From Collinsella sp. AF25-2LB (GTDB taxonomy: Bacteria; Actinomycetota; Coriobacteriia; Coriobacteriales; Coriobacteriaceae), in contig NZ_QRUF01000004.1 of assembly GCF_003458415.1 (NCBI RefSeq), positions 70,451 to 134,450 of the forward strand: DNA of 64,000 nt. The letters run 5' to 3'. The position numbers were made by a program, and so were the translations under genes. Below are positions 53,122 to 62,625 of this stretch, piece after piece; the first letter of the stretch is position 1; every line of letters starts with the position of its first letter. The notes beneath the pieces were generated by a model. The model saw only the letters and a program-made list of their open reading frames with translations, ran no database searches and had not been told where the DNA came from.

Positions 53122-53392
53122 TCGACAGCTAAAGGACTTGGGCGGCACCCCACCTCATTTACTAGATAAGACGAAGCAGCAACAACGCCGCCGCCCTTCG
53201 AAGCATGCCGTTTAGATCTTGGAAACCAAAGAGAAGTCGACAGCATATCGACAATTCGAGCCTTCACCAAATGGCTCCCCGGAACATAACCCCCGTCTCG
53301 CCGCGGCCATATCAAACCTTCATGGCGGGGCGGTATCCTCATGTCCATAAAACTCGCAGGATAAACCCATTATCCAAGGAGGCACCGCACCC

Positions 53393-54268
53393 GTGTCGTG
53401 GGTTGTCGCAGCATTTGCGTCAGCATTCTTTGCCGGCATCACATCCATCTTGGCCAAATGCGGCATCAAGCAGACCGACTCCGATGTCGCGACGGCCATT
53501 CGCACCTGCGTGGTGCTCGTTTTCGCCTGGGTAATGGCGGGCATTTCTGGATCCATTGGAACCATTGGCAGCATCGAACCCAGATCCTGGCTCTTTCTCG
53601 TCCTCTCGGGACTCGCTACCGGTGCTTCGTGGATCTGTTACTTTAAGGCGTTGAGCATCGGAAATGTCAATAAGGTCGTACCGGTCGACAAGATGAGCAC
53701 CGTGCTCGCCGCGCTGGTCGCCATCGCGCTTTTTGACGAGACGAGCAACCTTGCGGTTAAGCTCGTGGGAACCGCTGTCATCACCCTCGGCACGTTTTTA
53801 ATGATCGAGAAGAAGCAGTCCGCCGAACCCGAGCAGCAGCAAGACCGAACCTGGCTCGCTTACGCCCTCGGCGCCGCCGTGTTCGCGGCACTCACCTCCG
53901 TCCTCGCCAAGATCGGCATCGAAGGCGTCGAGTCAAACCTGGCCACGGCAATCCGCACCTGCGTGGTACTGGTTATGGCATGGGCAATCGTGGCAGCCAA
54001 GGGAAAACTGGAGCAGTTCGCGCACGTTGACCGGCGCGAACTCACATTTCTCGCAACATCGGGCATCGCGACTGGAGCATCGTGGCTGCTCTATTACTAT
54101 GCCATCGCTGCAGGCCAGGTGAGTGTCGTGGTGCAGATCGACAAACTATCGATTGTCGTATCGGTGCTATTTGCGCGCCTGGCATTCAACGAAAAACTCT
54201 CCCGCCGCAGCGCCATCGGTCTCGTCCTCATCGTACTGGGCACCGCCGCGCTTGCAATTTGGAAGTAG
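53393..54268 (+). CDS. EamA/DMT-family permease (third copy)
   Basis: A 291-residue ten-helix EamA protein. It is an obvious internal duplication: SDVATAIRTCVVLVFAWVMA in the first half is echoed by SNLATAIRTCVVLVMAWAIV in the second, and ILAKCGIKQ by VLAKIGIEG. This arrangement is seen in YdcZ/RhaT-like and metal- or amino-acid-exporting DMT proteins. GTG start with AAGGAGG 12 bases upstream. Substrate unknown. Confidence 0.9.
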   Translation: MSWVVAAFASAFFAGITSILAKCGIKQTDSDVATAIRTCVVLVFAWVMAGISGSIGTIGSIEPRSWLFLVLSGLATGASWICYFKALSIGNVNKVVPVDKMSTVLAALVAIALFDETSNLAVKLVGTAVITLGTFLMIEKKQSAEPEQQQDRTWLAYALGAAVFAALTSVLAKIGIEGVESNLATAIRTCVVLVMAWAIVAAKGKLEQFAHVDRRELTFLATSGIATGASWLLYYYAIAAGQVSVVVQIDKLSIVVSVLFARLAFNEKLSRRSAIGLVLIVLGTAALAIWK

Positions 54269-54362
54269 CGCCGATACCGAACGAAATCCAGTCCACCCGC
54301 AAATCCGTGACACAGCGCCCGCACCGGACTTGAGATGTTTGTACTGACCGCGCGCTGCCGCG

Positions 54363-55667
54363 CTACTTGCGCAGCGGCTTGGGCAGTGGAATGCCAGCGG
54401 CAATGGCTGCGGCGATGATCATGCAGACGATACCCTTGAGTGGGAAACACATAAGCAGCAGGCCCACAACCATGACAGGCTGACGCATGACCGCACCCAT
54501 CGTCGATGCCGTGCAGACGGCGACGCAAAAGACCGGATCTGCGCCGGTGAGGATGGCAAGGCCATAGCCCAGGCTTACGCCCGAGAAGATAACGGGGAAG
54601 AAGTGGCCGCCGCGCCAACCAAGGTTGATGAGGGCGGGCGTCAGCATGGCCTTAACAAGACCGGTCGCGATAAGCACGCCGGCGGGAATGGTGAGGTAGG
54701 TCTCCATAAGTACATCGGCCTGGGTCTCGCCGGCAAACATGGTGTAGGGCAAGACCGTGCCGCAGATGGCGAGCGCCAGACCGGCCAGCATGGCCTTGAC
54801 GACAGGACGCTCCCCTATTGCATGGGACAGCGCCTCGCTCGCGTGCTCCGAGACAAAGTACAGCCAGCCGCAAACGGTGCCAACCAACGCCAGCGGGATG
54901 AGCCAGGCAAGCTCCAGGTTGCCCACCTCGGCGGCCTCGAACCTGGGCATGCCCATGCCGCCGCCCATAACCTGGCCGAGCAGCAGGTAGGTGCCCAGAC
55001 CGCCAGCGATCGCGATACCGTAGACCACCGTCTTCTGTGCCTTGGGCAGCTTGATGGTGATCTCGCCGGACGCGGACCCATCGCCGGCGTCTTCGCCCTG
55101 GCCGTCGGCGCTACCGGCGAGCGGCGCCACAAAGCCAAAGACGGGCGCGGTAAAGAGCGCCGTCAGCGCGGCCTGGGTGCCCAACAGCGTGAGCTCCCTG
55201 AACTCGGCGCCAAAGCGGCGCATGCGGTCGCCGACCCAGCTGCACAGACCCGCGATAACGCCGGTCAGGCCGGCCTCCGGTCCAATACTTCCGCCAAACA
55301 GCAGCGGCAGCAATGCCGCGAGCGAAAGCTTGCCCAGGTTGTCGTACGGGTAGCGCCCGTCTTGCTTAACCTTAGCCATCACCTGGTTGAGGTCGTCGGT
55401 CTTGGTGCCCGTAAGCTTTTCGTACAGGCCGATCAGCAGGCCGCCCAGCAGGCAGACGAAAAACGGATACGGCAGAAAACCGAACGGGCCGCTGGCGAGT
55501 TCGGGCGACGCCGCGCCCAGCATGTGGGGGATCTCGGTCCACAGATAGTCGATACCGTGCTCCATCGCAAAAAAGAACAGCCAGACCGCGGCACCTGCGA
55601 ACGCACCGGTCACGGCAACGCTAACTAAAAACAGCACGCGGTTTGTGGGTTTGGCAAGGTTGTCCAT
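54363..55667 (-). CDS. ClC-family chloride/anion channel or antiporter
   Basis: A 434-residue membrane protein with ten or more helices. The ClC selectivity blocks are FGGSIGPEAGLTGVIAG and NLGWRGGHFFPVIFSGVSLG. The classical GREGP loop with the gating Glu appears here as GSIGPE, so the usual gating position is not Glu; several bacterial ClC branches share this. It probably moves chloride or another anion. The start at 55667 follows GGGAGGA. Convergent with the EamA gene. Confidence 0.88.
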   Translation of the reverse strand: MDNLAKPTNRVLFLVSVAVTGAFAGAAVWLFFFAMEHGIDYLWTEIPHMLGAASPELASGPFGFLPYPFFVCLLGGLLIGLYEKLTGTKTDDLNQVMAKVKQDGRYPYDNLGKLSLAALLPLLFGGSIGPEAGLTGVIAGLCSWVGDRMRRFGAEFRELTLLGTQAALTALFTAPVFGFVAPLAGSADGQGEDAGDGSASGEITIKLPKAQKTVVYGIAIAGGLGTYLLLGQVMGGGMGMPRFEAAEVGNLELAWLIPLALVGTVCGWLYFVSEHASEALSHAIGERPVVKAMLAGLALAICGTVLPYTMFAGETQADVLMETYLTIPAGVLIATGLVKAMLTPALINLGWRGGHFFPVIFSGVSLGYGLAILTGADPVFCVAVCTASTMGAVMRQPVMVVGLLLMCFPLKGIVCMIIAAAIAAGIPLPKPLRK

Positions 55668-55792
55668 CGGGTCCTCCCGCGGTCAAAGTCGACATAGTTA
55701 TGTTTTATTGTAGAGCGAGCGTTGCCCAGACAAGCCAACCATCTGCGCCACAAACGGCACCATTGGGAGTCATAGTGGGGCAGGCTCAAGAC

Positions 55793-56326
55793 TTATCCGT
55801 TGATAATCGAGACAATCTCGCGCAAATCGTCGGCAAAGTAGATGCCGTGCTGGCGCCTCGGGCTCGAAAGCCCCTTATCAATCATGTGCCCGAGCAGCGC
55901 CTTGAGGTCGTTGTAGTAACCGTCAAGGTTATACAGGATGCACGGAGCACTCAGGTGCCCCAACGACACCGCGGACATGACCTCGGCAATCTCCTCGAGC
56001 GTGCCCGTCCCGCCGGGAAAGGCGATGAACGCATCACCGAGCTCAATCATCTTGGCTTTGCGCTCGGCCATATCGCTCGTCACGATGAGGTCATCGATGC
56101 CGTCGTGCTGAAACTCGGCCTCTATAAAAAAGCTCGGCTCAACGCCCGTCACGTGTCCACCTGCCTCGAGTACGCTATCGGCGAGCGCGCCCATCAGGCC
56201 CGATTTGGACCCGCCGTATACCAGCGCGTGCCCGTTGGAGCCAATCCAGTTGCCCAGCTCTTGCACCGCAGGCAGAAACGCCGGGTCATTGCCGACGCTG
56301 GCGCCCAGGTATACCGTGATATTCAT
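55793..56326 (-). CDS. LOG-family protein (cytokinin riboside 5'-monophosphate phosphoribohydrolase type)
   Basis: A 177-residue TIGR00730/LOG protein. It splits the N-glycosidic bond of nucleoside 5'-monophosphates. The motif PGGTGTLEEIAE (PGGxGTxxE) holds the catalytic residues, and VYGGSKSGLMGALADSVLEA is the Rossmann nucleotide site. Bacterial members act on AMP-type substrates or have unknown roles. GGGGGA precedes the ATG. Intact. Confidence 0.9.
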   Translation of the reverse strand: MNITVYLGASVGNDPAFLPAVQELGNWIGSNGHALVYGGSKSGLMGALADSVLEAGGHVTGVEPSFFIEAEFQHDGIDDLIVTSDMAERKAKMIELGDAFIAFPGGTGTLEEIAEVMSAVSLGHLSAPCILYNLDGYYNDLKALLGHMIDKGLSSPRRQHGIYFADDLREIVSIING

Positions 56327-56362
56327 ATTCAGTCCCCCTCGTCGTGACGCGCGGCGCCCGTT

Positions 56363-56788
56363 CTAGCGTTGGCGTCGGCGATATTCGCGCACACGGCGCG
56401 ACAGGTCGGCGAGCTCGTCACGATCGAGCTCTTCCAAATGCTCCAGATCGTCCATAAAGCGCGCCATGGTGTCCTTTTGGCGCAGCTTGATGAGCGTATT
56501 GCAGTAGTTCACCGCCACACCCGTGAGCATGGCAATGTAGAAGATGCTGATGACGCTCAGGACGACGGTAATAGCACGGGCGACCGGCGTTTCGGCCGGG
56601 ATATCGCCAAAGCCGATGGTCGAGACGGTCTCAAAGCTAAACCAGAGACCATCGCCAAACGTAAGGGTCGTGGGCTCGGACAGCCAGACAGCCGTCGAGC
56701 ACAGCAGATAGAAGACGAGGAACAGGCCCGTGATACGCACGAAACCGGCCTGGCGCAAAACATCGGCAAGCGTCCTCAGCTTTTTCAT
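56363..56788 (-). CDS. Two-helix potassium channel family protein
   Basis: A 141-residue protein with two hydrophobic segments around a pore loop whose filter reads TVSTIGFGDIPAE. The canonical K+ filter TVGYGD is changed to TIGFGD, still seen in K+ channels. The C-terminal 45 residues (RFMDDLEHLEELDRDELADL) are charged and probably coiled-coil, which would aid tetramer assembly. Start 56788 follows AAAGGGG. It lies 36 bases upstream of the LOG gene on the same strand. Confidence 0.85.
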   Translation of the reverse strand: MKKLRTLADVLRQAGFVRITGLFLVFYLLCSTAVWLSEPTTLTFGDGLWFSFETVSTIGFGDIPAETPVARAITVVLSVISIFYIAMLTGVAVNYCNTLIKLRQKDTMARFMDDLEHLEELDRDELADLSRRVREYRRRQR

Positions 56789-56842
56789 CGCGACCCCTTT
56801 TCCCCAGACGCCCAATCACGTTTGCTCGGTATTGTCCCACAA

Positions 56843-56915
56843 CCGGCAGTTAGGCAACCGGCAGTTAGGGACGTTCCTTTTGTGCCGGCAGAAAGGGACT
56901 GTCCCCAACTGCCGG
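56843..56915. repeat. Extragenic palindrome, family D
   Basis: CCGGCAGTTAGG occurs twice in tandem at 56843-56854 and 56858-56869, and the second pairs with CCCCAACTGCCGG (56903-56915). The loop has GGGACGTTCC and GGGACTGTCCCC, sharing the GGGAC core of families A and C. It lies in the promoter region between the K+ channel and the sensor kinase. Confidence 0.65.
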
Positions 56916-57002
56916 ACGGGACCGTTTAGCGGTGCAGCTGCCGACTGGGCAGGCTGAGCTGGTATCCTTATGCGATAATGTCTCGATTCGTTAGGATTGC
57001 AT

Positions 57003-59807
57003 GTGAGAGCTTCCGCTGTCCTTCGTTCAGTTATATATCGCACCTTGGCCGTCGCGCTTGCCGTGCTCGCCGTACTGAGCACCATCATGCCCGCCCCCGC
57101 CTATGCCGCCAATACCAATCAGCAGGTCAAAACGGTCCGCGTTGGTTGGCTCGTCAACAACGAGGGCTTCCAGGACGGCACCCCCGGCGAGCGTCTCTCG
57201 GGATGGGGTTACGAGTACCTCCAGACCTTGTCGTACTACACGCCCGGCTGGCGGTACGAATACGTCTCCGGCACTTTCACCGAGCTTTTGGACATGCTCG
57301 AGGCGGGCGAGATCGACCTCATGCCCAACATCTCCTACTCCGAGGAACGCGCCCAAAAGCTGCTCTTTTCCTCGAACCCCGAGGGCACTGAGCGCTACTA
57401 CATCTACGCCAAGCCCGAGCGCGACGATCTGGCCAAGGGTGACCCCCAAGCGCTCCAAGGCCTTACCATCGGCTGCAACCCCGGCGTTATGCAAACCTTC
57501 GTTGGCCAGCAGTGGCTCACCAACGAAGGAATCGCCTGCACATACAGGGAGTATGACGGAAACTCCGTTCTCTTTGACGCGCTCGCAAACAACGAGGTCG
57601 ATGCCATCATCATGAACGACACGACCTCGTCGCCCAGCGCCTCCCCCATGTTCTACATTGGTTCGAGCGACTACTACTTTGCCGTCCCCAAAAGCCGCCC
57701 CGACCTGATGGACGACATCAATGCCGCCATGACGGCAATCGCCCGCGTCAACCCACGCTATATCGACGAAGTCAAATCTAACTACTCGGCCCAAAACAGC
57801 GGTTCATCATCGCTCAACGGCCCCGAATGTTCCTGGCTCAAAGCAAACAACAACACCATCACGCTCGGCTACATTACGGGCAAACTCCCCTACTGTAACG
57901 AAGACGAAGACGGCGAAATGGAAGGTTCGCTCGCATCGCTTGCGACGACGTTGCACGATAAATTTGGCATTACGGTTGCAACAGTAGCGTTCTCGAACAA
58001 CGAGCAAATGACCAAAGCCCTTTCCACAGGGACCATCGATGTCGCCCTACCGTTGTTTCGCGACTACTGGCTTGCCGAGCAGGCAGGGGTCATCCTGTCA
58101 AACCCGATGGGAACGGTTTCCCTAGCCGCCATTCACAGCAGCAGCAACCTGAACAGTGACCTTAAGAACATCGCTTGCACAGCAGACGCGATCGTCAACC
58201 GTTTTGAGCTCGCAAACCTATTCCCCGACGCAAAGGTAACCGAGTATCCGAATGACAACGAGGCACGCGAAGCCCTCAATAAGGGGGAGGCAAGTTGCAT
58301 CATTGTCCCCAGCACGCGCTTGAAAACCATCCGCGACACCTACGATATCGAGGATTTCCAAACACAGGAGCTCACCGACACGGCACAGCTATCGTGTTTG
58401 ATTTCGCGCGGCAAGCCCGTGCTGTTGGGAATCATTAATAAGGGCATCGTCAATGCTGGCGAATCGCTCTCTGCAAGCAGTTATTCCCCCACATCGTACT
58501 CGGCGCAAGAATCGGATGCGTTTCGACTTCTCTACCGCAACCGCATCGTCATTGCGGCAGTCGTCATCTGCATTTTGCTCACCGGCATCGTCATCCTTGT
58601 CTGGTCGCTTCACCGCGCGCAGAAAGAACAGCAGAAAGCCGATGCCGCCAACGCCGCTAAGACGGCATTCCTCACGCGCATGAGCCACGACATCCGTACG
58701 CCACTCAACGGCATCCTGGGTCTTATCGAAATTGAGGAATTGAAAGACGGCGACATGCAGGCCGCCCGCGAAAGCCGCGCCAAGGCGCGTGTTGCCGCCA
58801 ATCACCTACTCTCGCTGATCAACGACATCCTCGAGATGGGCAAAATCGAAGACCGCAAGCTAACTCTGGAACATGCGCCTTTTAACCTCAAAGAGCTCTG
58901 TGACGATACGCTGGTGCTGTGCAAGCTCCGCGCATCCGATAACGGCATCACAATGCAGGACAATAGTCTGCCGTACGCCACGGGGCCATACATGATCGGC
59001 AGTCCCACCCATATCCGACAGATCATAATCAACCTGTTAGACAACAGCATCAAGTACAACAAGCGCGGCGGCTCCGTCACCTTTAGTTCAAAGACCAAGC
59101 CACTCGATGATGGGCGCGCGCTCTTTTGCTTTAGCGTTTCGGATACCGGCATTGGCATGGCTCCCGAGTTTTTAAAGCATATCTATGAACCGTTTGCCCA
59201 AGAAGGTGACGATGCGCGCAGTAAGTTCCAAGGAACCGGCATGGGCATGCCAATCGTCAAGTCGCTTATTGAACTGATGGGCGGTACGATTGAGATTTCG
59301 AGTGAGATTGGCGTGGGGAGTACGTTCAACGTCCAGATTCCGCTCGATATCGACAAGAACCCTCAGGCTAGAGAGGATGCGAGCAGGCAGACAAACAGCT
59401 GCTCGCTTGCCGGCATGAACGTCCTTTTGGCAGAAGACAACGAGCTCAATGCCGAGATTGCCCAGACTCTACTCGAAAGCGAGGGCATCGTCGTAACTCG
59501 CGCCGCCGACGGCAACGAAACGGTCGACCTATACGCTGGTCGTCCCGCCGGCAGCTTCGATGCGATTCTGATGGACATCATGATGCCGGGCATGGACGGC
59601 TATGAGGCAACCCGCGCGATTCGTCTGAGCGAGAAGGTCGATGCAGCCGATATCCCCATCATCGCGCTCACCGCCAACGCCTTTGCCGAGGACGCCAAGG
59701 CGGCACACGATGCCGGCATGAACGCCCATCTGTCCAAACCGCTCGACTTTAACAAGCTCAAAAACATACTCGCGCGCATCAAGAAAAACGGATCCGTTTC
59801 GCTATAG
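57003..59807 (+). CDS. BvgS-like hybrid sensor histidine kinase with two periplasmic solute-binding domains
   Basis: A 934-residue membrane kinase. A signal anchor (LAVALAVLAVLSTIMPAPAYA) is followed by two SBP-type ligand domains (about 40-275 and 280-490), a membrane helix (IVIAAVVICILLTGIVILVW), HisKA with phospho-His in RMSHDIRTPLNGILGL (about 562), HATPase (NLLDNSIKYN, SDTGIGM, FQGTGMGMPI) and a receiver domain (LLAEDNELNAEIAQ, ILMDIMMPGMDGYEA with phospho-Asp about 858, IIALTANAF). This is the BvgS/EvgS layout, expected to sense amino acids or similar small molecules. The GTG at 57003 follows AGGA; no separate response regulator is adjacent, so the output partner lies elsewhere. Confidence 0.9.
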   Translation: MRASAVLRSVIYRTLAVALAVLAVLSTIMPAPAYAANTNQQVKTVRVGWLVNNEGFQDGTPGERLSGWGYEYLQTLSYYTPGWRYEYVSGTFTELLDMLEAGEIDLMPNISYSEERAQKLLFSSNPEGTERYYIYAKPERDDLAKGDPQALQGLTIGCNPGVMQTFVGQQWLTNEGIACTYREYDGNSVLFDALANNEVDAIIMNDTTSSPSASPMFYIGSSDYYFAVPKSRPDLMDDINAAMTAIARVNPRYIDEVKSNYSAQNSGSSSLNGPECSWLKANNNTITLGYITGKLPYCNEDEDGEMEGSLASLATTLHDKFGITVATVAFSNNEQMTKALSTGTIDVALPLFRDYWLAEQAGVILSNPMGTVSLAAIHSSSNLNSDLKNIACTADAIVNRFELANLFPDAKVTEYPNDNEAREALNKGEASCIIVPSTRLKTIRDTYDIEDFQTQELTDTAQLSCLISRGKPVLLGIINKGIVNAGESLSASSYSPTSYSAQESDAFRLLYRNRIVIAAVVICILLTGIVILVWSLHRAQKEQQKADAANAAKTAFLTRMSHDIRTPLNGILGLIEIEELKDGDMQAARESRAKARVAANHLLSLINDILEMGKIEDRKLTLEHAPFNLKELCDDTLVLCKLRASDNGITMQDNSLPYATGPYMIGSPTHIRQIIINLLDNSIKYNKRGGSVTFSSKTKPLDDGRALFCFSVSDTGIGMAPEFLKHIYEPFAQEGDDARSKFQGTGMGMPIVKSLIELMGGTIEISSEIGVGSTFNVQIPLDIDKNPQAREDASRQTNSCSLAGMNVLLAEDNELNAEIAQTLLESEGIVVTRAADGNETVDLYAGRPAGSFDAILMDIMMPGMDGYEATRAIRLSEKVDAADIPIIALTANAFAEDAKAAHDAGMNAHLSKPLDFNKLKNILARIKKNGSVSL

Positions 59808-59849
59808 TTTGTGCTCAACCACCACGCACGACCAGAAAGGAAGCCAACG

Positions 59850-60329
59850 ATGTTTAGGCCCTTACGTCGAAAGAAACGCGCCATCACCGACGAGGAAGCG
59901 CGCGAACTGCTCGCTACCTGCAAGCGCGGCGTCTTTGCCGTCAACGGCGACGATGGCTACCCGTACGCCATTCCCGTCAACTACTTCTTTGACGCCGAGC
60001 ACGACAAGATTTATTTCCATGGCGCCAAGGCTGGCCACAAGGTCGATTCACTCAAGCGCGATGACAAGGTCTGCTTTACCGTTTACGGCAACGAGTGGTA
60101 CAAGGACGGTGACTGGGCTCCCTACGTTATGAGTACCGTGGTCTTTGGCCGCTGTCGCCTGGCGAATGACACCCCTGCTTTTATCGAAGATAAAGTTCGC
60201 CAGCTCGCGCTTAAGTACTACCCTTCTGCCGAAGAAGTCGAAGAGGAAATCGCCAAGGACATTAAGGGCGTCCAGCTCTACGAGATTACAATTGAGCATC
60301 TTTGCGGCAAGCAGATTCAAGAAAAGTAA
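59850..60329 (+). CDS. Pyridoxamine 5'-phosphate oxidase-like FMN-binding protein
   Basis: A 159-residue protein of the PNPOx-like split-barrel group: ITDEEARELLATCKRGVFAV, NGDDGYPYAIPVNYFFDAEH, YFHGAKAGHKVDSLKRDDKV. These are flavin-reductase or nitroimidazole-reductase (NimA-like) features. It probably binds FMN or a related cofactor as a dimer. Start 59850 follows AAAGGAAG. It follows the sensor kinase by 42 bases and could be in the same transcript. Confidence 0.88.
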   Translation: MFRPLRRKKRAITDEEARELLATCKRGVFAVNGDDGYPYAIPVNYFFDAEHDKIYFHGAKAGHKVDSLKRDDKVCFTVYGNEWYKDGDWAPYVMSTVVFGRCRLANDTPAFIEDKVRQLALKYYPSAEEVEEEIAKDIKGVQLYEITIEHLCGKQIQEK

Positions 60330-60376
60330 GCCTCTCAGCAGGTCTGCGCCCAATGGTTACAGATGCCTTACCACAC

Positions 60377-60408
60377 GGGGCCTTCTAGCCAACTTGGCAG
60401 AAGGCCCC
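60377..60408. terminator. Hairpin between the FMN protein and the aminotransferase gene
   Basis: GGGGCCTTCT (60377-60386) pairs with AGAAGGCCCC (60399-60408), with an extra GCC/GGC inner stem. The flanking genes converge. Confidence 0.75.
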
Positions 60409-60423
60409 ACATGCAGCGCACGC

Positions 60424-61638
60424 TTACCGTGCATTAAAAACGTAGCGGTCCAGGCGGTCGCACGCTTCCCTCACGCGCGAAAGCGGCAGCGCCAGATTCA
60501 CGCGAATGTGGCAGGGCCCGTGGAACGGGCGGCCGTCCTGATACCCCACGCCCACGCGCGCCCCCTCGTCGAGCAACCACTGAATATCGCGGCCATGCTC
60601 GCGGCACCACTCGGTGCAGTCCAGAAACACCATGTACGTGCCCTGCGGACGTGAAAACGCGACGCCCTTCCAGTGCTTTTCTGCATACGTGCAGAAGTAC
60701 TCGATATTGCCGGCAAGTACCTGGTTGAGCTCGTCCACCCACTCGTAGCCCTGCGGCTGATAGGCACCGATAAGCGCATGCATGGAGAGGACATTCATCT
60801 CGTTGTAGTGAGTCTTGTCGGACACGGCGCACATGCGGTCACGCAGCGTCTCGTTGTAGACAATGTGGTAGCTGCCGACCAGGCCCGCCAGGTTGAACGT
60901 CTTGCTGGGCGCGTAGAGGGCAACCGTACGCATGCGGGCATCCTCGCTCACCGACTGCGTCGGGATATGCTTGTGCCCCGGCAGGATGATATCGGACCAA
61001 ATCTCGTCCGAGATCACCACGCAATCGTGCTGGCGATAGATGTCCATGGCGCGCTCGATCTCGTCGCGCTCCCATACGCGGCCGCAGGGATTGTGCGGCG
61101 AGCAGAACACCGCGGCATGGATGTGGTTTTGGGCGAGCTTGTGCTCCATGTCCTCAAAGTCCATACGCCACACGCCTTGATCGTCGAGCTTAAGCGGGCT
61201 GTGGACAATACGATAGCCCGCGGCTTCGATGGATTTGGTAAAGCCGATGTAGGTGGGGCTATGGACCAGCACCGCATCGCCCGGCTGGACATACGCGCGC
61301 AACGTCGACACGACACCGCCCAGCACGCCGTTTTCGTAGCCGATATGTTCAGGGCGCAGGCCCTCGACGCCATTGCGGCGGCTCTGCCATTCGATGATGC
61401 GGTCGAAGTACTCGGCGCGCGGGTTAAAGTAGCCAAACATGGGATGCTGAGCGCGCTGAATGATATGCTCCTGGACCGTGGGCACCGTGGCAAAATTCAT
61501 GTCGGCCACCCACATGGGAATGCGGTCGAAGCCCTCGTCGGGTGCGTTCGGAGCCATACCGGGGATCTCGCCCCAGGAGTCAACGGCGATGGAGTCCATG
61601 CCGTGGCGGTCGATAAGCGAGCTAAAGTCGTATTTCAT
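60424..61638 (-). CDS. MalY/PatB-type PLP aminotransferase (cystathionine beta-lyase-like)
   Basis: A 404-residue fold-type I PLP enzyme. MalY/PatB features are MWVADMNFATVPTVQEHI at the start, FCSPHNPCGRVWERDEIERA, VVISDEIWSDI and the PLP lysine in ALYAPSKTFNLAGL. Such enzymes split C-S bonds of cystathionine or cysteine conjugates and some regulate transport genes. The role in methionine/cysteine supply is likely but not proven. Convergent with the PNPOx-like gene. Confidence 0.9.
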   Translation of the reverse strand: MKYDFSSLIDRHGMDSIAVDSWGEIPGMAPNAPDEGFDRIPMWVADMNFATVPTVQEHIIQRAQHPMFGYFNPRAEYFDRIIEWQSRRNGVEGLRPEHIGYENGVLGGVVSTLRAYVQPGDAVLVHSPTYIGFTKSIEAAGYRIVHSPLKLDDQGVWRMDFEDMEHKLAQNHIHAAVFCSPHNPCGRVWERDEIERAMDIYRQHDCVVISDEIWSDIILPGHKHIPTQSVSEDARMRTVALYAPSKTFNLAGLVGSYHIVYNETLRDRMCAVSDKTHYNEMNVLSMHALIGAYQPQGYEWVDELNQVLAGNIEYFCTYAEKHWKGVAFSRPQGTYMVFLDCTEWCREHGRDIQWLLDEGARVGVGYQDGRPFHGPCHIRVNLALPLSRVREACDRLDRYVFNAR

Positions 61639-61746
61639 GCTGAACTCCCGTGCAAAGTTGATTGTTTTGGTAGGCGTTATTGTCCACCAGCGTGGGCGGT
61701 TTTGGAGCGGGGTTAGGCGTTGTTTTTGACGGATACGGACGGATGG

Positions 61747-62484
61747 TTAGTCCCGCGCGTCGTTGATGGCGGTTACCGTCAACCTGGCGCCGTCGACCGT
61801 AAACGATATATCAAGCCCGGCGTAAGCCAAATGGTAAACGCGGTTTGGCTCGTGCTTGCTGCCCGCGCGGCGCGGATCTTGGCGAAGGACCTCGACCAAA
61901 CCAGGGAGCTTTGCGGGCGGGACCATATCCTGCAGCGCTTGTGGGAACTCGACGTCGAGCTCTTGCCACGGAGTACCCTCAATCCAGCCGCCCGTCGCAT
62001 CTGGGTGACAGTCGGCAAATGGAATATAGGGCTTAATGTCGTAGATGGGCGTGCCGTCACGCAGGTCGGCCCCCAGCACATGGATGATGGGACCATTGTC
62101 GGTGAGCTCGACGCGATCGAGCTTGACGCAGGTAAGACCGATGGGATTAGGGCGAAACGGACTGCGCGTGGCAAACACGCCCACGCGCTTGGCTCCACCC
62201 AACCGCGGCGGGCGCACGGTTTTCGACCATTTTGCGTTGGTGCCGGACCTGTCCTGCGTCTTGGCATCGGCAGCTATGTCCTTAGCCGTGCCGCCGGGCG
62301 TTCCGTTTTCGAAGCGCCACAGCAGCCATAGGTGAGAGAAGGAGTCCAGACCCTCGACCGCCGCACTGGAGGCAAATTCCGGCTCAAACACGATGCGTCC
62401 CTGCAGATGGGGCGCCAAAAAGCTGTTGCGCGGAATGCCAAACTTCTGCGGCAGATCGGTATGTATGTGTGCAATAGGTTCCAT
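61747..62484 (-). CDS. trmO: tRNA N6-threonylcarbamoyladenosine methyltransferase
   Basis: TrmO (TsaA) methylates t6A37 of threonine tRNAs. The 245-residue protein has the N-terminal HTDLPQKFGIPRNSF, SHLWLLWRFENG, VGVFATRSPFRPNPIGLTC (the family signature) and VLGADLRDGTPIYDIKPYI, all TrmO hallmarks. The start at 62484 (MEPIAHIHTD) is preferred by family alignment; an ATG three codons upstream is possible. No ribosome site is clear at either, so a leaderless start is possible. Confidence 0.92.
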   Translation of the reverse strand: MEPIAHIHTDLPQKFGIPRNSFLAPHLQGRIVFEPEFASSAAVEGLDSFSHLWLLWRFENGTPGGTAKDIAADAKTQDRSGTNAKWSKTVRPPRLGGAKRVGVFATRSPFRPNPIGLTCVKLDRVELTDNGPIIHVLGADLRDGTPIYDIKPYIPFADCHPDATGGWIEGTPWQELDVEFPQALQDMVPPAKLPGLVEVLRQDPRRAGSKHEPNRVYHLAYAGLDISFTVDGARLTVTAINDARD

Positions 62485-62625
62485 GCCGGTCATTGTACGG
62501 CATGGAGGTGTGGGGCGTTGCGCGCAATTCTTCGCCGCGGTTCCCCGTCGTGCAACCAACGGTTGCTTGGAAGGGCACCTGCTGCCGCGTATGCTTAAGC
62601 CATCAACCAGCAGAAAGGAACCGCT

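Noticed and set aside
53122..53392. Gene in the 271-base gap before the third EamA permease
   Set aside because: Short frames on both strands lack ribosome sites and read as low-complexity or Arg/Pro/Ser-rich strings.
55668..55792. Possible fluoride riboswitch before the ClC gene
   Set aside because: The conserved crcB-type pseudoknot segments are not recognisable in the leader.
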